A DNA stretch of 64,000 bases from Xenophilus azovorans DSM 13620 (GCF_000745855.1 NZ_KN050766.1:92942-156941); one strand, 5' to 3'; positions 45,764 to 55,089 are shown, numbered from the stretch's first letter. Numbers and translations are program-made. Notes: a model not told the origin generated them from the letters alone.

Positions 45764-46008
45764 GGCCCCGGTGAGGGGGCGGTGGCGCGCCTGTGGAGCG
45801 CCGAGAAGCGCAGGGCGGCCGGGCTGCATGCCTGCCGCAGGACAGGCATGCTTCGTGATCTGACTCGGCGCAGATGTTTGAGCGCAGTGAACGAAGTGAA
45901 CGTAGCGAGTTCTGCGCCGGCCCGGCCGCGCGAGCATCGCAGGGGAGTCGGCGCAACGCGCCGACCGCTCCACCGAAGCGCCACCGTCCCCTCACCGGGG
46001 CCTGGGCC
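45758..46008 (-). repeat. Diverged inverted relative of the repeat (copy B2)
   Basis: A 251-bp box facing copy B. The outer arms (45758-45788 and 45978-46008, 31 nt, one mismatch) differ completely from the arms of copies A-C but are complementary to each other. The core, read on the minus strand, keeps the GTCGGCGC-gtt-GCGCCGAC hairpin, the GCAGAACTCGCT segment and the AGTCAGAT segment. The 9-bp hairpin (45826-45851) has a paired change, GCATGCCTG / CAGGCATGC against GCGTGCCTG / CAGGCACGC. It lacks the trailing 60-nt hairpin. Confidence 0.75.
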
Positions 46009-46046
46009 GGCACTGAGCCCGAGCCCAAGAGCCCAAAAGCCCGGCT

Positions 46047-47201
46047 TCAGGCCGTCGGATACGTCCCCGGCAGCAGGATCGAGCGATCCACGTTCTGGAT
46101 GTTCGTGTGCCCGCAGAAGGCCATCGTCACGTCCAGCTCCTTGTGGATGATCTGCAGCGCCTTGGTGACGCCGGCCTCGCCCATCGCGCCCAGGCCGTAG
46201 GCCATGGCGCGGCCGATCATGGTGCCTCGTGCGCCCAGCGCCCAGGCCTTGAGCACGTCCTGGCCGCTGCGGATGCCGCCGTCCATCCACACCTCCAGCC
46301 GATCGCCCACCGCGTCGACGATGGGCGGCAGCGCGGAGATGCTCGAGGGCGCGCCGTCGAGCTGGCGCCCGCCGTGGTTGCTCACCACGATGGCGTCCGC
46401 GCCCGCCTCGGCCGCCAGTCGCGCGTCCTCCTCGACCATGATGCCCTTGAGGATCAGCTTGCCGCCCCACTGCCGCTTGACCCACTCGATGTCGGCCCAC
46501 GACAGGCGCGGGTCGAACTGCTCGTTGGTCCAGGCCGCCAGCGAGCTCATGTCGGAGACGCCCTTGACGTGGCCCACCAGGTTGCGGAAGGTGCGCCGCT
46601 TCGTGCCGGCCATGCCCAGGCACCAGCGCGGCTTGGTCATCAGGTTGAGGATGTTCTTCAGCGTCGGCCTGGGCGGCGCCGTCAGGCCGTTCTTCAGGTC
46701 CTTGTGGCGCTGGCCGATCACCTGCAGGTCGAGCGTGAGCACCAGCGCGCTGCAGTTGGCGTCGCGCGCGCGGCCGATCATCCGGGCCATCGATTCGCGG
46801 TCGCGCATCATGTAGAGCTGGAACCAGAACGGCGCCTTCGTGTGCTCGGCGATGTCCTCGATCGAGCAGATGCTCATGGTCGAGAGCGTGAAGGGGATGC
46901 CGAACTTCTCGGCCGCGCGCGCGGCGTGGATCTCGCCGTCTGCGTGCTGCATGCCCGTCAGGCCCACCGGCGCGATGGACACCGGCATCGCCGCTGCCTG
47001 GCCCGCCATCGTGGTCGCCGTGGTGCGCCCCTCCATGTTCACCGCCACGCGCTGGCGCAGCTTGATCTTCTGGAAGTCCTCCTCGTTGGCGCGGTAGGTG
47101 CCCTCCGTCCACGAACCCGAGTCGGCGTAGTCGTAGAACATGCGCGGCACGCGCCGCTCGGCGAGCACGCGCAGGTCCTCGATGGTGGTGATGACGCTCA
47201 T
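46047..47201 (-). CDS. lldD: FMN-dependent alpha-hydroxy acid (L-lactate) dehydrogenase
   Basis: A 384-residue TIM-barrel flavoprotein of the glycolate/lactate oxidase family. The N-terminal IEDLRVLAERRVPRMFYDY and the catalytic His/Arg segment VVSNHGGRQLDGAPSS are diagnostic, with WMDGGIRSGQDVLKA for FMN phosphate binding. Adjacent lactate permease makes oxidation of L-lactate to pyruvate the likely role. It lies 16 bases after lctP. Repeat copy B2 begins just past its stop. Confidence 0.9.
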   Translation of the reverse strand: MSVITTIEDLRVLAERRVPRMFYDYADSGSWTEGTYRANEEDFQKIKLRQRVAVNMEGRTTATTMAGQAAAMPVSIAPVGLTGMQHADGEIHAARAAEKFGIPFTLSTMSICSIEDIAEHTKAPFWFQLYMMRDRESMARMIGRARDANCSALVLTLDLQVIGQRHKDLKNGLTAPPRPTLKNILNLMTKPRWCLGMAGTKRRTFRNLVGHVKGVSDMSSLAAWTNEQFDPRLSWADIEWVKRQWGGKLILKGIMVEEDARLAAEAGADAIVVSNHGGRQLDGAPSSISALPPIVDAVGDRLEVWMDGGIRSGQDVLKAWALGARGTMIGRAMAYGLGAMGEAGVTKALQIIHKELDVTMAFCGHTNIQNVDRSILLPGTYPTA

Positions 47202-47217
47202 GGGGCGAATTGTCCGT

Positions 47218-48879
47218 TCAATGCACGACCATCAGCGTGAACGGCCAGACGTAGGCCTGCATCGTCACGTACAGGCCGACCAGGCAGGCCAGCGCGATGG
47301 AGTGGAAGAACACGTAGCGCAGGATGTCGCCCTCGTGGTTGAACCAGCGCGTGGCGGTGGAGGCGACCACGATCGACTGCGCGTCGATCATCTTGCCCAT
47401 CACGCCGCCCGAGCTGTTGGCCGCGCCCATCAGGTTGGGGCTCAGGTGCAGCTGCTCGGCCGCCACCTTCTGCATGCCGCCGAACAGCACGTTGGAGGCG
47501 GTGTCGGAGCCGGTGAGCGCCACGCCCAGCCAGCCCATCAGCGTGCCGAAGAAGGGATACAGCACGCCCGTGTTGGCGAAGGCCAGGCCCAGCGTGGTGT
47601 CGGTGCCCGAGTAGCGGGTGAGCGTGCCCAGCGCCAGCATCAGCACGATGGTCAGCAGCGAGAACTTCACCAGCCACAGCGTCTTGAAGAAGGTGCGCAC
47701 GATGGCCACGGGGTTGTACTTCATCACCAGCGCGCCGACGATGGCGGCCGCCAGGATGCCCGTGCCGGTGGCCGACAGCAGGTTCAGCGAGTAGACGGCC
47801 GTTTCCTTGTGCGGCGTGGGCACCACGGGCGGCATCTTCTCGATCATGTTGTGCAGGCCTTCCATCGGGAAGGAAGGCGCGAACAGGCCGTTGAGCCAGG
47901 TCTTGACCGAGGGCAGGCCCCAGATGAAGACGAACACCGACAGGATGACCCACGGCGTCCAGGCGGCCACCAGCGCCTGGGTGCTGTGGCGGGTGACGGG
48001 CTGCGGCGGCTTGGCTTCGGCGGCGCTCGGGTCGTGGCCGCGCAGCGAGGGTGAGGTCCACACCTTCTTCGGCTTCCACGCGCGCAGGAAGGCGACCAGG
48101 CAGATCATCGAGACGATGGCGGCGATGATGTCCACCAGCTCGGGGCCGATGAAGTTGGACACCAGGTACTGCGGCACCGCGAAGCTCACGCCGGTGACCA
48201 GGATGGCCGGCCAGATCTCCATCATGCCCTTGCGCCCGGCGAAGGCCCAGATCAGCCAGAAGGGCACCAGCAGCGAGAAGAAGGGCAACTGGCGGCCGAT
48301 CATGGCCGTCACTTCCATCAGGTCGTAGCCGTGCACCTTGGCCAGGGTGATCACCGGCGTGCCCAGCGCACCGAAGGCCACCGGCGCCGTGTTCGCGATC
48401 AGGCTCAGGCCCGAGGCCGCCAGCGGCGAGAAGCCCAGGCCGATCAGAATGGCCGCCGTCACCGCCACCGGCGTGCCGAAGCCGGCCGCGCCCTCGAAGA
48501 AGGCGCCGAAGCAGAAGGCGATCAGCAGGAGCTGGATGCGCCGGTCCTCGGTGATGCCCGACAGCGAGTCCTGCAGCACGGCGAAGCTGCCGTTCTGCTC
48601 GGTGAGCTGGTGGAGGAAGATGATGTTCAGCACGATCCAGCCGATGGGCAGCAGGCCGGTGAAGCCGCCGAACAGGGCCGCGCGGCCGGCCATGTCGGCC
48701 GGCATGCCGTAGGCGAAGATGGCCACCAGCAGCGCCGCCACCAGGCCCATGCCGGCCGCGATGTGCGCCTTGATGTGGAAGAAGCCCAGGGCGGCCAGCA
48801 TCACCACCACCGGGATCGCCGCGAGGGCGGTGGAGATGAACATGTTGCCGAACGGGTCGTAGATCTGCTGCCAGGTCAT
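47218..48879 (-). CDS. lctP: L-lactate permease (LctP family)
   Basis: A 553-residue polytopic membrane protein of the lactate permease family with about 12-14 helices; length is normal. ALGFFHIKAHIAAGMGLVAA near the N terminus, FCFGAFFEGAAGFGTPVAV and GGVMGKMIDAQSIVVAS are landmarks. It imports lactate or glycolate with protons. The start has an AGGAG site. It is first in a two-gene operon with lldD, preceded by a 382-base upstream region and the LysR gene in the same direction. Confidence 0.94.
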   Translation of the reverse strand: MTWQQIYDPFGNMFISTALAAIPVVVMLAALGFFHIKAHIAAGMGLVAALLVAIFAYGMPADMAGRAALFGGFTGLLPIGWIVLNIIFLHQLTEQNGSFAVLQDSLSGITEDRRIQLLLIAFCFGAFFEGAAGFGTPVAVTAAILIGLGFSPLAASGLSLIANTAPVAFGALGTPVITLAKVHGYDLMEVTAMIGRQLPFFSLLVPFWLIWAFAGRKGMMEIWPAILVTGVSFAVPQYLVSNFIGPELVDIIAAIVSMICLVAFLRAWKPKKVWTSPSLRGHDPSAAEAKPPQPVTRHSTQALVAAWTPWVILSVFVFIWGLPSVKTWLNGLFAPSFPMEGLHNMIEKMPPVVPTPHKETAVYSLNLLSATGTGILAAAIVGALVMKYNPVAIVRTFFKTLWLVKFSLLTIVLMLALGTLTRYSGTDTTLGLAFANTGVLYPFFGTLMGWLGVALTGSDTASNVLFGGMQKVAAEQLHLSPNLMGAANSSGGVMGKMIDAQSIVVASTATRWFNHEGDILRYVFFHSIALACLVGLYVTMQAYVWPFTLMVVH

Positions 48880-49033
48880 GGCGCGTCTCCTGTTGGTGTG
48901 TCGTTGTGGGAATGGCGCGGGCGCCGGCGGCGCCCTGGCTGACAGGCACGGCCCAGCCGGCTGCGGGGCCTGCCGGGAGCGGACTGTAGGGGCGGGGTTC
49001 CGCCGCGTGCGTGAAATATGGTTGCGGCGGGTG

Positions 49034-49087
49034 TGAAAGTTTTTCAGTGCCGCCCGCGCGGCGCCCAGGCTGCTTCAGTTTTTCATG
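49034..49087. promoter_or_regulatory. Repeated AGTTTTTCA sites upstream of lctP
   Basis: TGAAA-gtt-TTTCA (49034-49046) is a perfect dyad. The stretch AGTTTTTCA occurs within it and again about 40 bases later (ending near 49086). They lie about 155-210 bases upstream of lctP in an AT-rich patch. Possible binding sites of the neighbouring LysR protein or upstream promoter elements; nothing else is recognised in 48880-49030 or 49088-49200. Confidence 0.35.
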
Positions 49088-49200
49088 GAGCGGCGCGCGC
49101 TGTCCGCATCGCATGGAACACGACAGCCTTCCCTGATCCGAAGGCCGCGGAGCAGGCCATGCCAGGGCACCCGAGGAACTGGCTTGGCCAGGCCTCCGGG

Positions 49201-49261
49201 TGCGCCCCCCTCCCGCCGAAGGCGAGAGAGGGGGGAGCGGCGAAGCCGCTTGGGGGGTGTG
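49201..49261. repeat. GC palindrome array before the LysR stop
   Basis: A 61-base stretch with nested hairpins: CGCC-gaa-GGCG, GCGGC-gaa-GCCGC and an outer CCCCCCTC / GAGAGGGGGG pairing. It abuts the LysR stop codon and lies between that gene and the lctP promoter. It resembles REP-like intergenic elements of Comamonadaceae (from memory) and could stop or slow transcription from the LysR gene. Confidence 0.5.
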
Positions 49262-50161
49262 TCATTTCAACGCACCGCGTAGCCAGTCGACGAAGGCGGC
49301 GCATTCCCAGCGTTCCAGCGTGCCCGGCTTCCAGCACAGGAAGTAGTCGTGCGGCGAGCGCACGCTGCGCGGCGACAGGCGCACCAGGCGGCCGCTGTCC
49401 AGCCAGCTCTGCCCGAGCCGCATGCGCATCAGCGCCACGCCGAAGCCGGCCACCGCGGCGTCGTGCACCAGCCCCAGGTCGTTGAACTGGTTGCCCGAGG
49501 CCGGCTCCGGCAGGCCGATGCCGCAGGCGCGGAACCAGGTGCGCCAGGGCTCCAGCGGCGAGCGGATCAGGTGCGCGCGGCCGATCGACGCCTCCGTCTC
49601 GAAGCCGTCGTCGAAGGGACCGGCCTCGCGCAGGTACTCCGGGCTGCACACCGGGCAGACCTCGTCCGAGAGCAGGTGCATCGACTCGCGGTCGGGGAAG
49701 GGACCGGTGCCGAAGCGCAGCTCGATGTCGGCCTCCTCGGCCGTCACGTTGTGGATCGGGATGGCCACCTGCAGCATCAGCTCGATGTCCGGGTAGGCGT
49801 GGCGGAACATCGCCAGCCGCGGCAGCAGCAACTGGCGCGAGAAGGTGGGCGTGACCGCCACGCGCAGCCGCGCCGGCGCGTCGGCGCCGGGCTGGCCGGC
49901 CAGCGGCTGGTCCTGCAGCGCCGCCATCGCCTCGCGCACGCGCGCCAGGTAGGCGGCGCCCTCGGCCGTGGGCAGGAACTCGCCGCGCGCGGCGAAGAGC
50001 TTCAGGCCGAGCTGCGACTCGAGCTGGCGGATGCGGTGGCTCACCGCGCTGGGCGTGACGCTCAGCTCGGCCGCCGCCTGCGTCACGCTGCGCAGGCGCG
50101 CGACGGCCTCGAAGGCCAGCAGGGCCTGGATGGGCGGGATGCGGGCGGCGTTGGGGGCCAT
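49262..50161 (-). CDS. LysR-family regulator upstream of lactate genes
   Basis: A 299-residue GcvA-like LysR regulator. The helix-turn-helix is at about 12-60 (ALLAFEAVARLRSVTQAAAELSVTPSAVSHRIRQLESQLGLKLF by position; recognition helix TPSAVSHRIRQLE), and the effector domain starts near residue 95. It lies directly upstream of lctP-lldD on the same strand and is the likely regulator of lactate use. Confidence 0.9.
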   Translation of the reverse strand: MAPNAARIPPIQALLAFEAVARLRSVTQAAAELSVTPSAVSHRIRQLESQLGLKLFAARGEFLPTAEGAAYLARVREAMAALQDQPLAGQPGADAPARLRVAVTPTFSRQLLLPRLAMFRHAYPDIELMLQVAIPIHNVTAEEADIELRFGTGPFPDRESMHLLSDEVCPVCSPEYLREAGPFDDGFETEASIGRAHLIRSPLEPWRTWFRACGIGLPEPASGNQFNDLGLVHDAAVAGFGVALMRMRLGQSWLDSGRLVRLSPRSVRSPHDYFLCWKPGTLERWECAAFVDWLRGALK

Positions 50162-50189
50162 GCCGTCATTGTGCGCGGGCCGGGCGCCC

Positions 50190-51461
50190 TCACCCGCCCA
50201 GCGCGCGGGTGGCGGCGTGGATGAGCAGGCCGACCAGCCCGCCCACCAGCGTGCCGTTGATGCGGATGAACTGCAGGTCGCGGCCGATGGCGCGCTCCAC
50301 CTCGCCGGTCAGTTCGGCGCTGTCCCACTGCGCGACGCGCTCCTCGATGTAGCGGCGGATGCGCTCGCGCCAGCGGTCGATGGCGCGGGGCGCGCCGTCG
50401 AGGAGCTGTTCGTCGATCCAGCGGCGCATCGCCTCGTCGGCCTGCAGCCGCTCGCCGAGCGTGCCGGCCAGCTGGGTGACGCGGCGGCGCAGGCTGGAGT
50501 CCTCGCGCGCCAGGTCGGCGTCGAGCCAGGCGCGCAGGCGGTCCCACAGGCCCTGCAGGTAGTCGGCCAGGGCGGGGTGGGCCAGCAGCTCGGCGCGGAT
50601 TTGCTCGCCGCGGGCGATGAAGGCCGGGTCGGCCTGCAGCCGCGCCGCCGCGCGGTCCATGAAGCCGTCGAAGCGCCGGCGCAGCGGATGGCCGGGCGTG
50701 GCCGCCGTCTCGCCCAGCGTGCGCGCGACGGCGGCGACGATCTTGCGCGTGGCCAGGCGGGCCGCCACCTGGTCCAGCCCGACGTAGCGCAGCGCCTTGA
50801 TCTCGCGGGCGATGGCGTCGGTGAGCTGCTCCTGCAACTGCTCGTCGTCCAGCAGCGCGGCCGTGCGGCCCAGCAGGTCGTCCAGCAGCGCCTGGTGGCG
50901 GCCGTCGGCGGTCAGCGCCTCCAGCACCCGGCCGGCCAGCCGCGAGAAGTCCAGCTGCGCCAGGCCTGCGCCCGCCGCCCGCGCCAGGAAGGCGCGCACC
51001 CGCTCGTCGTCGAAGGCGGTGAGGCCGTAGCGCAGCAGCACGGCCGCCAGGGCGCCCAGCTGCCCGGCCTGTGCCGGGCGGGCCAGCCAGCGCGCCAGGC
51101 GCAGGGCCGGGTCGGCGGCGCGCAGCTTGGCCAGCACCTGCGGCGTGGCGAGGAAGTGGTCGCAGATGAAATTCGCCAGGTTGCGCCCGATGCGCGCCTT
51201 GTTCTCCGGGATGATGGCCGTGTGCGGGATCGGCAGCCCGAGCGGGCGGCGGAACAGCGCCGTCACCGCGAACCAGTCGGCAATGGCGCCGACCATCGCC
51301 GCCTCGGCGAAGGCCGCCACGTAGCCCATGGCCGGGTGCAGGGCGCCCCAGCGCGTGGCCGCGGCATAGAGCAGGGCGGCGCCGGCCAGCAGCGCCAGCG
51401 CCAGGCGCTTCATGCCGGCGGCCGGATGGCGCGCGGCGCGGGTCGCCTCGGCCTCAGCCAA
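50190..51461 (-). CDS. DUF445 family membrane protein
   Basis: A 423-residue protein with an N-terminal hydrophobic segment (LALALLAGAALLYAA), a second membrane-like segment with GAIADWFAVTALFRRPLGLPIPHTAIIPENKARIG, the hallmark of DUF445, then long helices and a final hydrophobic segment (FIRINGTLVGGLVGLLIHA). The family is widespread and of unknown function. The start is uncertain: TTG at 51461 overlaps the ArgE-like gene by 8 bases; an ATG at 51413 lacks a ribosome site. Confidence 0.8.
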   Translation of the reverse strand: MAEAEATRAARHPAAGMKRLALALLAGAALLYAAATRWGALHPAMGYVAAFAEAAMVGAIADWFAVTALFRRPLGLPIPHTAIIPENKARIGRNLANFICDHFLATPQVLAKLRAADPALRLARWLARPAQAGQLGALAAVLLRYGLTAFDDERVRAFLARAAGAGLAQLDFSRLAGRVLEALTADGRHQALLDDLLGRTAALLDDEQLQEQLTDAIAREIKALRYVGLDQVAARLATRKIVAAVARTLGETAATPGHPLRRRFDGFMDRAAARLQADPAFIARGEQIRAELLAHPALADYLQGLWDRLRAWLDADLAREDSSLRRRVTQLAGTLGERLQADEAMRRWIDEQLLDGAPRAIDRWRERIRRYIEERVAQWDSAELTGEVERAIGRDLQFIRINGTLVGGLVGLLIHAATRALGG

Positions 51462-52659
51462 TGTCCTTCGTGTCCGCCAGGCCCTGCATGAAAACCTCGC
51501 AGCGGGCGAGCTGTTCCAGCGTCACGTACTCGTCGGGCTGATGCGCCTGCGCGATGCTGCCCGGGCCGCACACCACCGTGGGAATGCCGGCGCCCTTGAA
51601 CAGGCCCGCCTCGGTGCCGAAGGCCACCAGCGTGGTGCGCGGCTCGCCGGCGAGGCGCTGGGCCAGGCGCGTCACCGCGTCCTTCTCGTCGCCCTGGAAG
51701 GCCGGGATCTCGCAGATGGTCTCGAAGCGGAAGCCCGCCTCGGGCGCGACCTTCTTCATCGCCGGCTCCAGCGAGCGGGCGTAGGCCTCGACCTCGCGCT
51801 GCATGGCCAGCGCGTCCACCATCGGCAGGTTGCGGAACTCGTAGCGGAACTCCGCGTCGCGCGGCACCACGTTGTCGGCGATGCCGCCGTGGAACTGGCC
51901 CACGCTGGCGGTGGAATAGGGCACGTCGAAGCCGGTGTAGCGCCGCTCGGCCCGCTCGTACAGCTCGGCCATGTCGCGCAGCTTGCCGACCACGCGGGCG
52001 GCCATCTCGACGGCGTTGACCGACTGCGGCGTGAGCGAGGAGTGCGCCTCCTTGCCGCGCACGCAGCAGCGCCAGCGGTACACGCCCTTGTGCGCGATGG
52101 CCGGCACCATCAGCGTCGGCTCGCCGACGATGCAGGCCAGCGGGCGGATGTCGGCCTCCTTCAGGTCGGCGATCAGCTCGCGCACGCCGAAGCAGCCGAT
52201 CTCCTCCTCGTAGCTGAGGGCCAGGTGCACCGAGAAGGGCGCGTCGCTCTCGACGAAGCGCTCGGCGTTGGCCAGCGCCACCGCGATGAAGCCCTTCATG
52301 TCGGCCGCGCCGCGGCCGTACAGGCGCGCGCTGCCGCGGAAGTCGTCGCCCTCGGTGATCGGCCAGTCCTGCACGATGGCCGAGAGCGGGTCCACGCTCC
52401 AGTCCTGGCCGTCCCAGGAAACGGTGTCGGTGTGGCCCGAGAGGATGACGCCGGCCGGCTTGCCCGCGCCCAGCGTGGCGAACAGGTTGGCCTTGGTCCG
52501 GTCGGCGTTCCAGGTCAGGCGGCTGCGGATGCCCAGCCCGGCCAGGTGGTCGCGCGCGAAGTCGATCAGCTCCAGGTTGCTGTTCGCGCTGACGGTGTTC
52601 ATCTGCACCAGCGTCTGGGCGAACTCCAGGGCGCGGGCGGAAAGGGCGGTCTCGGGCAT
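51454..52659 (-). CDS. argE: ArgE-like acetylornithine deacetylase (M20 family)
   Basis: A 401-residue M20 metallo-deacylase of the ArgE/DapE group. The metal-binding HTDTVSWDGQDW, YGRGAADMKGF, the catalytic Glu pair in LSYEEEIGCFG and the final His region GPGSIAQAHQPDEYV are visible. It would release ornithine from N-acetylornithine or deacylate a related amino acid. Start at the ATG giving the usual N terminus; upstream codons extend into the intergenic region. Divergent from another M20 gene across 109 bases. Confidence 0.88.
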   Translation of the reverse strand: MPETALSARALEFAQTLVQMNTVSANSNLELIDFARDHLAGLGIRSRLTWNADRTKANLFATLGAGKPAGVILSGHTDTVSWDGQDWSVDPLSAIVQDWPITEGDDFRGSARLYGRGAADMKGFIAVALANAERFVESDAPFSVHLALSYEEEIGCFGVRELIADLKEADIRPLACIVGEPTLMVPAIAHKGVYRWRCCVRGKEAHSSLTPQSVNAVEMAARVVGKLRDMAELYERAERRYTGFDVPYSTASVGQFHGGIADNVVPRDAEFRYEFRNLPMVDALAMQREVEAYARSLEPAMKKVAPEAGFRFETICEIPAFQGDEKDAVTRLAQRLAGEPRTTLVAFGTEAGLFKGAGIPTVVCGPGSIAQAHQPDEYVTLEQLARCEVFMQGLADTKDIG

Positions 52660-52768
52660 GGGGGGATTGTGAGGCAGCCGGCCGCCGCCCGCCCGCGGCG
52701 CAGGGCGCGCCCCGGGCCCCGGGTTTGCGGCGGTGGCGGCTTCGGCCCAAAAGCCTAGACTGCGGCGC

Positions 52769-53968
52769 ATGAAGCTCATCGATTCCATCGTCACGCAGGC
52801 CGCCGGCATCGCCGCCATCCGGCGCGACCTGCACGCGCATCCCGAACTGGCCTACGAGGAAGTCCGCACCGCAGACGTGGTTGCGGCGCGGCTGACGGAA
52901 TGGGGCATTCCCATCCACCGCGGCCTGGGCACCACCGGCGTGGTCGGCATCGTGAAGAACGGCACCAGCCCGCGCGCCGTGGGCCTGCGCGCCGACATGG
53001 ACGCGCTGCCCATCCACGAGCTCAACACCTTCACGCATGCCAGCAAGCACGAGGGCAAGATGCACGCCTGCGGCCACGACGGCCACACCGCCATGCTGCT
53101 GGCGGCGGCGCAGCACCTGGCGAAGCACCGCCACTTCGACGGTACCGTCTACCTGATCTTCCAGCCGGCCGAGGAGGGCGGCGGCGGCGCTGACCGGATG
53201 ATCAAGGACGGGCTGTTCGAGAAGTTCCCGATGGAGGCCGTGTTCGGCATGCACAACTGGCCGGGCATGCAGGCCGGGCAGTTCGCCGTCAGCCCCGGGC
53301 CGGTGATGGCCTCGGGCAACAAGTTCTACATCACCGTGCGCGGCAAGGGCGGTCACGCGGCGCTGCCGCACACCACCATCGACCCGGTGCCCATCGCCTG
53401 CGAGATGGTGCAGGCCTTCCAGACCATCCTGACGCGCAAGATGAAGCCGCTGGACGCGGCCGTCATCTCCGTGACCACGGTGCATGCCGGCGACACCAAC
53501 AACGTGATCCCCAACGACTGCGAGATCACCGGCACCGTGCGCACCTTCTCCATCGAGGTGCTGGACATGATCGAGGCGCGCATGCGCAAGATCTCCGAGC
53601 ACATCTGCGCCGCGCACGACGCCGAGTGCGATTTCGAGTTCGTGCGCTACTACCCGCCCACCGTCAACACCGAGGCCGAGGCGAACTTCGCCCGCGGCGT
53701 GATGGCGAGCGTGGTCGGCGCCGACAACGTGCTGAAGCAGGAGCCGGCGATGACCTCCGAGGACTTCGCCTTCATGCTGCAGGCCAGGCCCGGCGCCTAC
53801 GCCTTCATCGGCAACGGCGACGGCAGCCACCGCCCGGCGCTGCACGGCGAGGGGCCCTGTACGCTGCACAACGCCAGCTACGACTTCAACGACGACCTGA
53901 TCCCGCTGGGCGCCACGGTCTGGGTGCAGCTGGCCGAGCAGTGGCTGGCCCGGGAGCGTGCCGCATGA
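52769..53968 (+). CDS. M20 aminoacylase/hippurate hydrolase family protein
   Basis: A 399-residue M20D amidohydrolase of the HipO/AbgB/IAA-amino-acid hydrolase type. RRDLHAHPELAYEE at the N terminus, the metal site ACGHDGHTAML, the catalytic QPAEEGGGGAD, MHNWPG and the C-terminal MTSEDFAFML are all present. It cleaves N-acylated amino acids such as hippurate. Translationally coupled (ATGA) to the DUF2817 gene. Confidence 0.93.
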   Translation: MKLIDSIVTQAAGIAAIRRDLHAHPELAYEEVRTADVVAARLTEWGIPIHRGLGTTGVVGIVKNGTSPRAVGLRADMDALPIHELNTFTHASKHEGKMHACGHDGHTAMLLAAAQHLAKHRHFDGTVYLIFQPAEEGGGGADRMIKDGLFEKFPMEAVFGMHNWPGMQAGQFAVSPGPVMASGNKFYITVRGKGGHAALPHTTIDPVPIACEMVQAFQTILTRKMKPLDAAVISVTTVHAGDTNNVIPNDCEITGTVRTFSIEVLDMIEARMRKISEHICAAHDAECDFEFVRYYPPTVNTEAEANFARGVMASVVGADNVLKQEPAMTSEDFAFMLQARPGAYAFIGNGDGSHRPALHGEGPCTLHNASYDFNDDLIPLGATVWVQLAEQWLARERAA

Positions 53969-55074
53969 TCGGCGTGGCGGAGGCTTTCCCGGCGAGCTAT
54001 GCCGAGGGGCGCGCCAAGTTCCTGGCCGCCTGCGTGGCGGCGGGGCTGCCGGTGCAGACGCATCCGCTCGCGCTGCCCGGCGCCGGGGGCGAGGCGCTGG
54101 CGATGGACGTGGCGCGCGAAGGCCCGGCCGATGCCGAGCGCCTGCTCGTCGTCACCAGCGCCTGCCACGGCGTGGAGGGCCACTGCGGCAGCGGCGTGCA
54201 GGTCTTCGCGCTGCACGACGACGAGTGGCGCGACAAGGCGCGCGCCGCCGGCGTGGCGGTGCTGTACGTGCATGCGCTCAATCCGCACGGCTTCTCGTAC
54301 GGGCGGCGGACGACGCAGGAGAACGTGGACCTGAACCGCAACTTCGCGGACTTCGGCGCTCCGCTGCCCGCCAACCCCGCGTATGCCGAGCTGCACGCGC
54401 TGCTGCTGCCGCGCGAGTGGCCGCCCACGCCGGCCAACGAGGCGGCGCTGGGCCAGTGGATGCAGCAGCACGGCATGCCCGCCTTCCAGGCCGCCATGTC
54501 GAGTGGGCAGTACCAGTTCGAGGACGGCGTGTTCTTCGGCGGCAAGGCACCCACCTGGAGCAACCGCACGCTGCGCCAGGTGCTGCGCCAGCACGGCGCG
54601 GCGGCGCGGCGCATCGCCTGGATCGACCTGCACACCGGCCTGGGCCCGAACGGGCTGGGCGAGCGCATCTTCGCCTGCCGCGACGACGCGGCCGCCTACC
54701 GGCGCGCCAGCGCCTGGTGGAGCGGCGGCGGCGCCACGCCCGTCACCTCGATCTACGACGGCAGCTCCACCTCCTCGCTGCTCAACGGCCTGATGTGGAA
54801 CGCGGTCTACGAGGAATGCCCGCAGGCCGAGTACACCGGCATCGCGATGGAGTACGGCACGCTGCCGCTGCTGGAGGTGATGCAGGCCACGCGTGCCGAC
54901 CACTGGCTGCACAACCATCCCGACGCCGCCCCCGAGTTGGCCGCGGCCATCCGCCGGCAGATGCGCGAGGCCTTCTACACCGACACCGACGCCTGGAAGG
55001 GGCAGGTCATCAGCCAGGCGCGGCAGGCGATGTTCCAGGCGGTGGATGGGTTGAGTGGGGTGGCTGACTCCTGA
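53965..55074 (+). CDS. DUF2817 / M14-like metallopeptidase
   Basis: A 369-residue protein of the DUF2817 family, related to M14 zinc carboxypeptidases. Zinc-site candidates are visible: SACHGVEGHCGSG (HxxE), NVDLNRNFADFG and WIDLHTGLGPNG, with a late Glu in GIAMEYGTLPLLE. It may trim an amide or peptide bond, possibly handling the product or substrate of the co-translated M20 enzyme. Repeat copy C begins 15 bases after its stop. Confidence 0.85.
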   Translation: MIGVAEAFPASYAEGRAKFLAACVAAGLPVQTHPLALPGAGGEALAMDVAREGPADAERLLVVTSACHGVEGHCGSGVQVFALHDDEWRDKARAAGVAVLYVHALNPHGFSYGRRTTQENVDLNRNFADFGAPLPANPAYAELHALLLPREWPPTPANEAALGQWMQQHGMPAFQAAMSSGQYQFEDGVFFGGKAPTWSNRTLRQVLRQHGAAARRIAWIDLHTGLGPNGLGERIFACRDDAAAYRRASAWWSGGGATPVTSIYDGSSTSSLLNGLMWNAVYEECPQAEYTGIAMEYGTLPLLEVMQATRADHWLHNHPDAAPELAAAIRRQMREAFYTDTDAWKGQVISQARQAMFQAVDGLSGVADS

Positions 55075-55089
55075 CGTGACTTAGGGGGA

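Noticed and set aside
45232-45774. Possible protein across repeat copy B with a segment FGLSLSKPGDALRQAQRERV
   Set aside because: The same peptide appears from the 60-nt hairpin in all copies, and the frames differ or break between copies; it is translation of a structured repeat.
45442-47112. 556-codon minus-strand frame through lldD and the repeat
   Set aside because: It is in a different frame from the conserved lldD product and its tail is repeat sequence.
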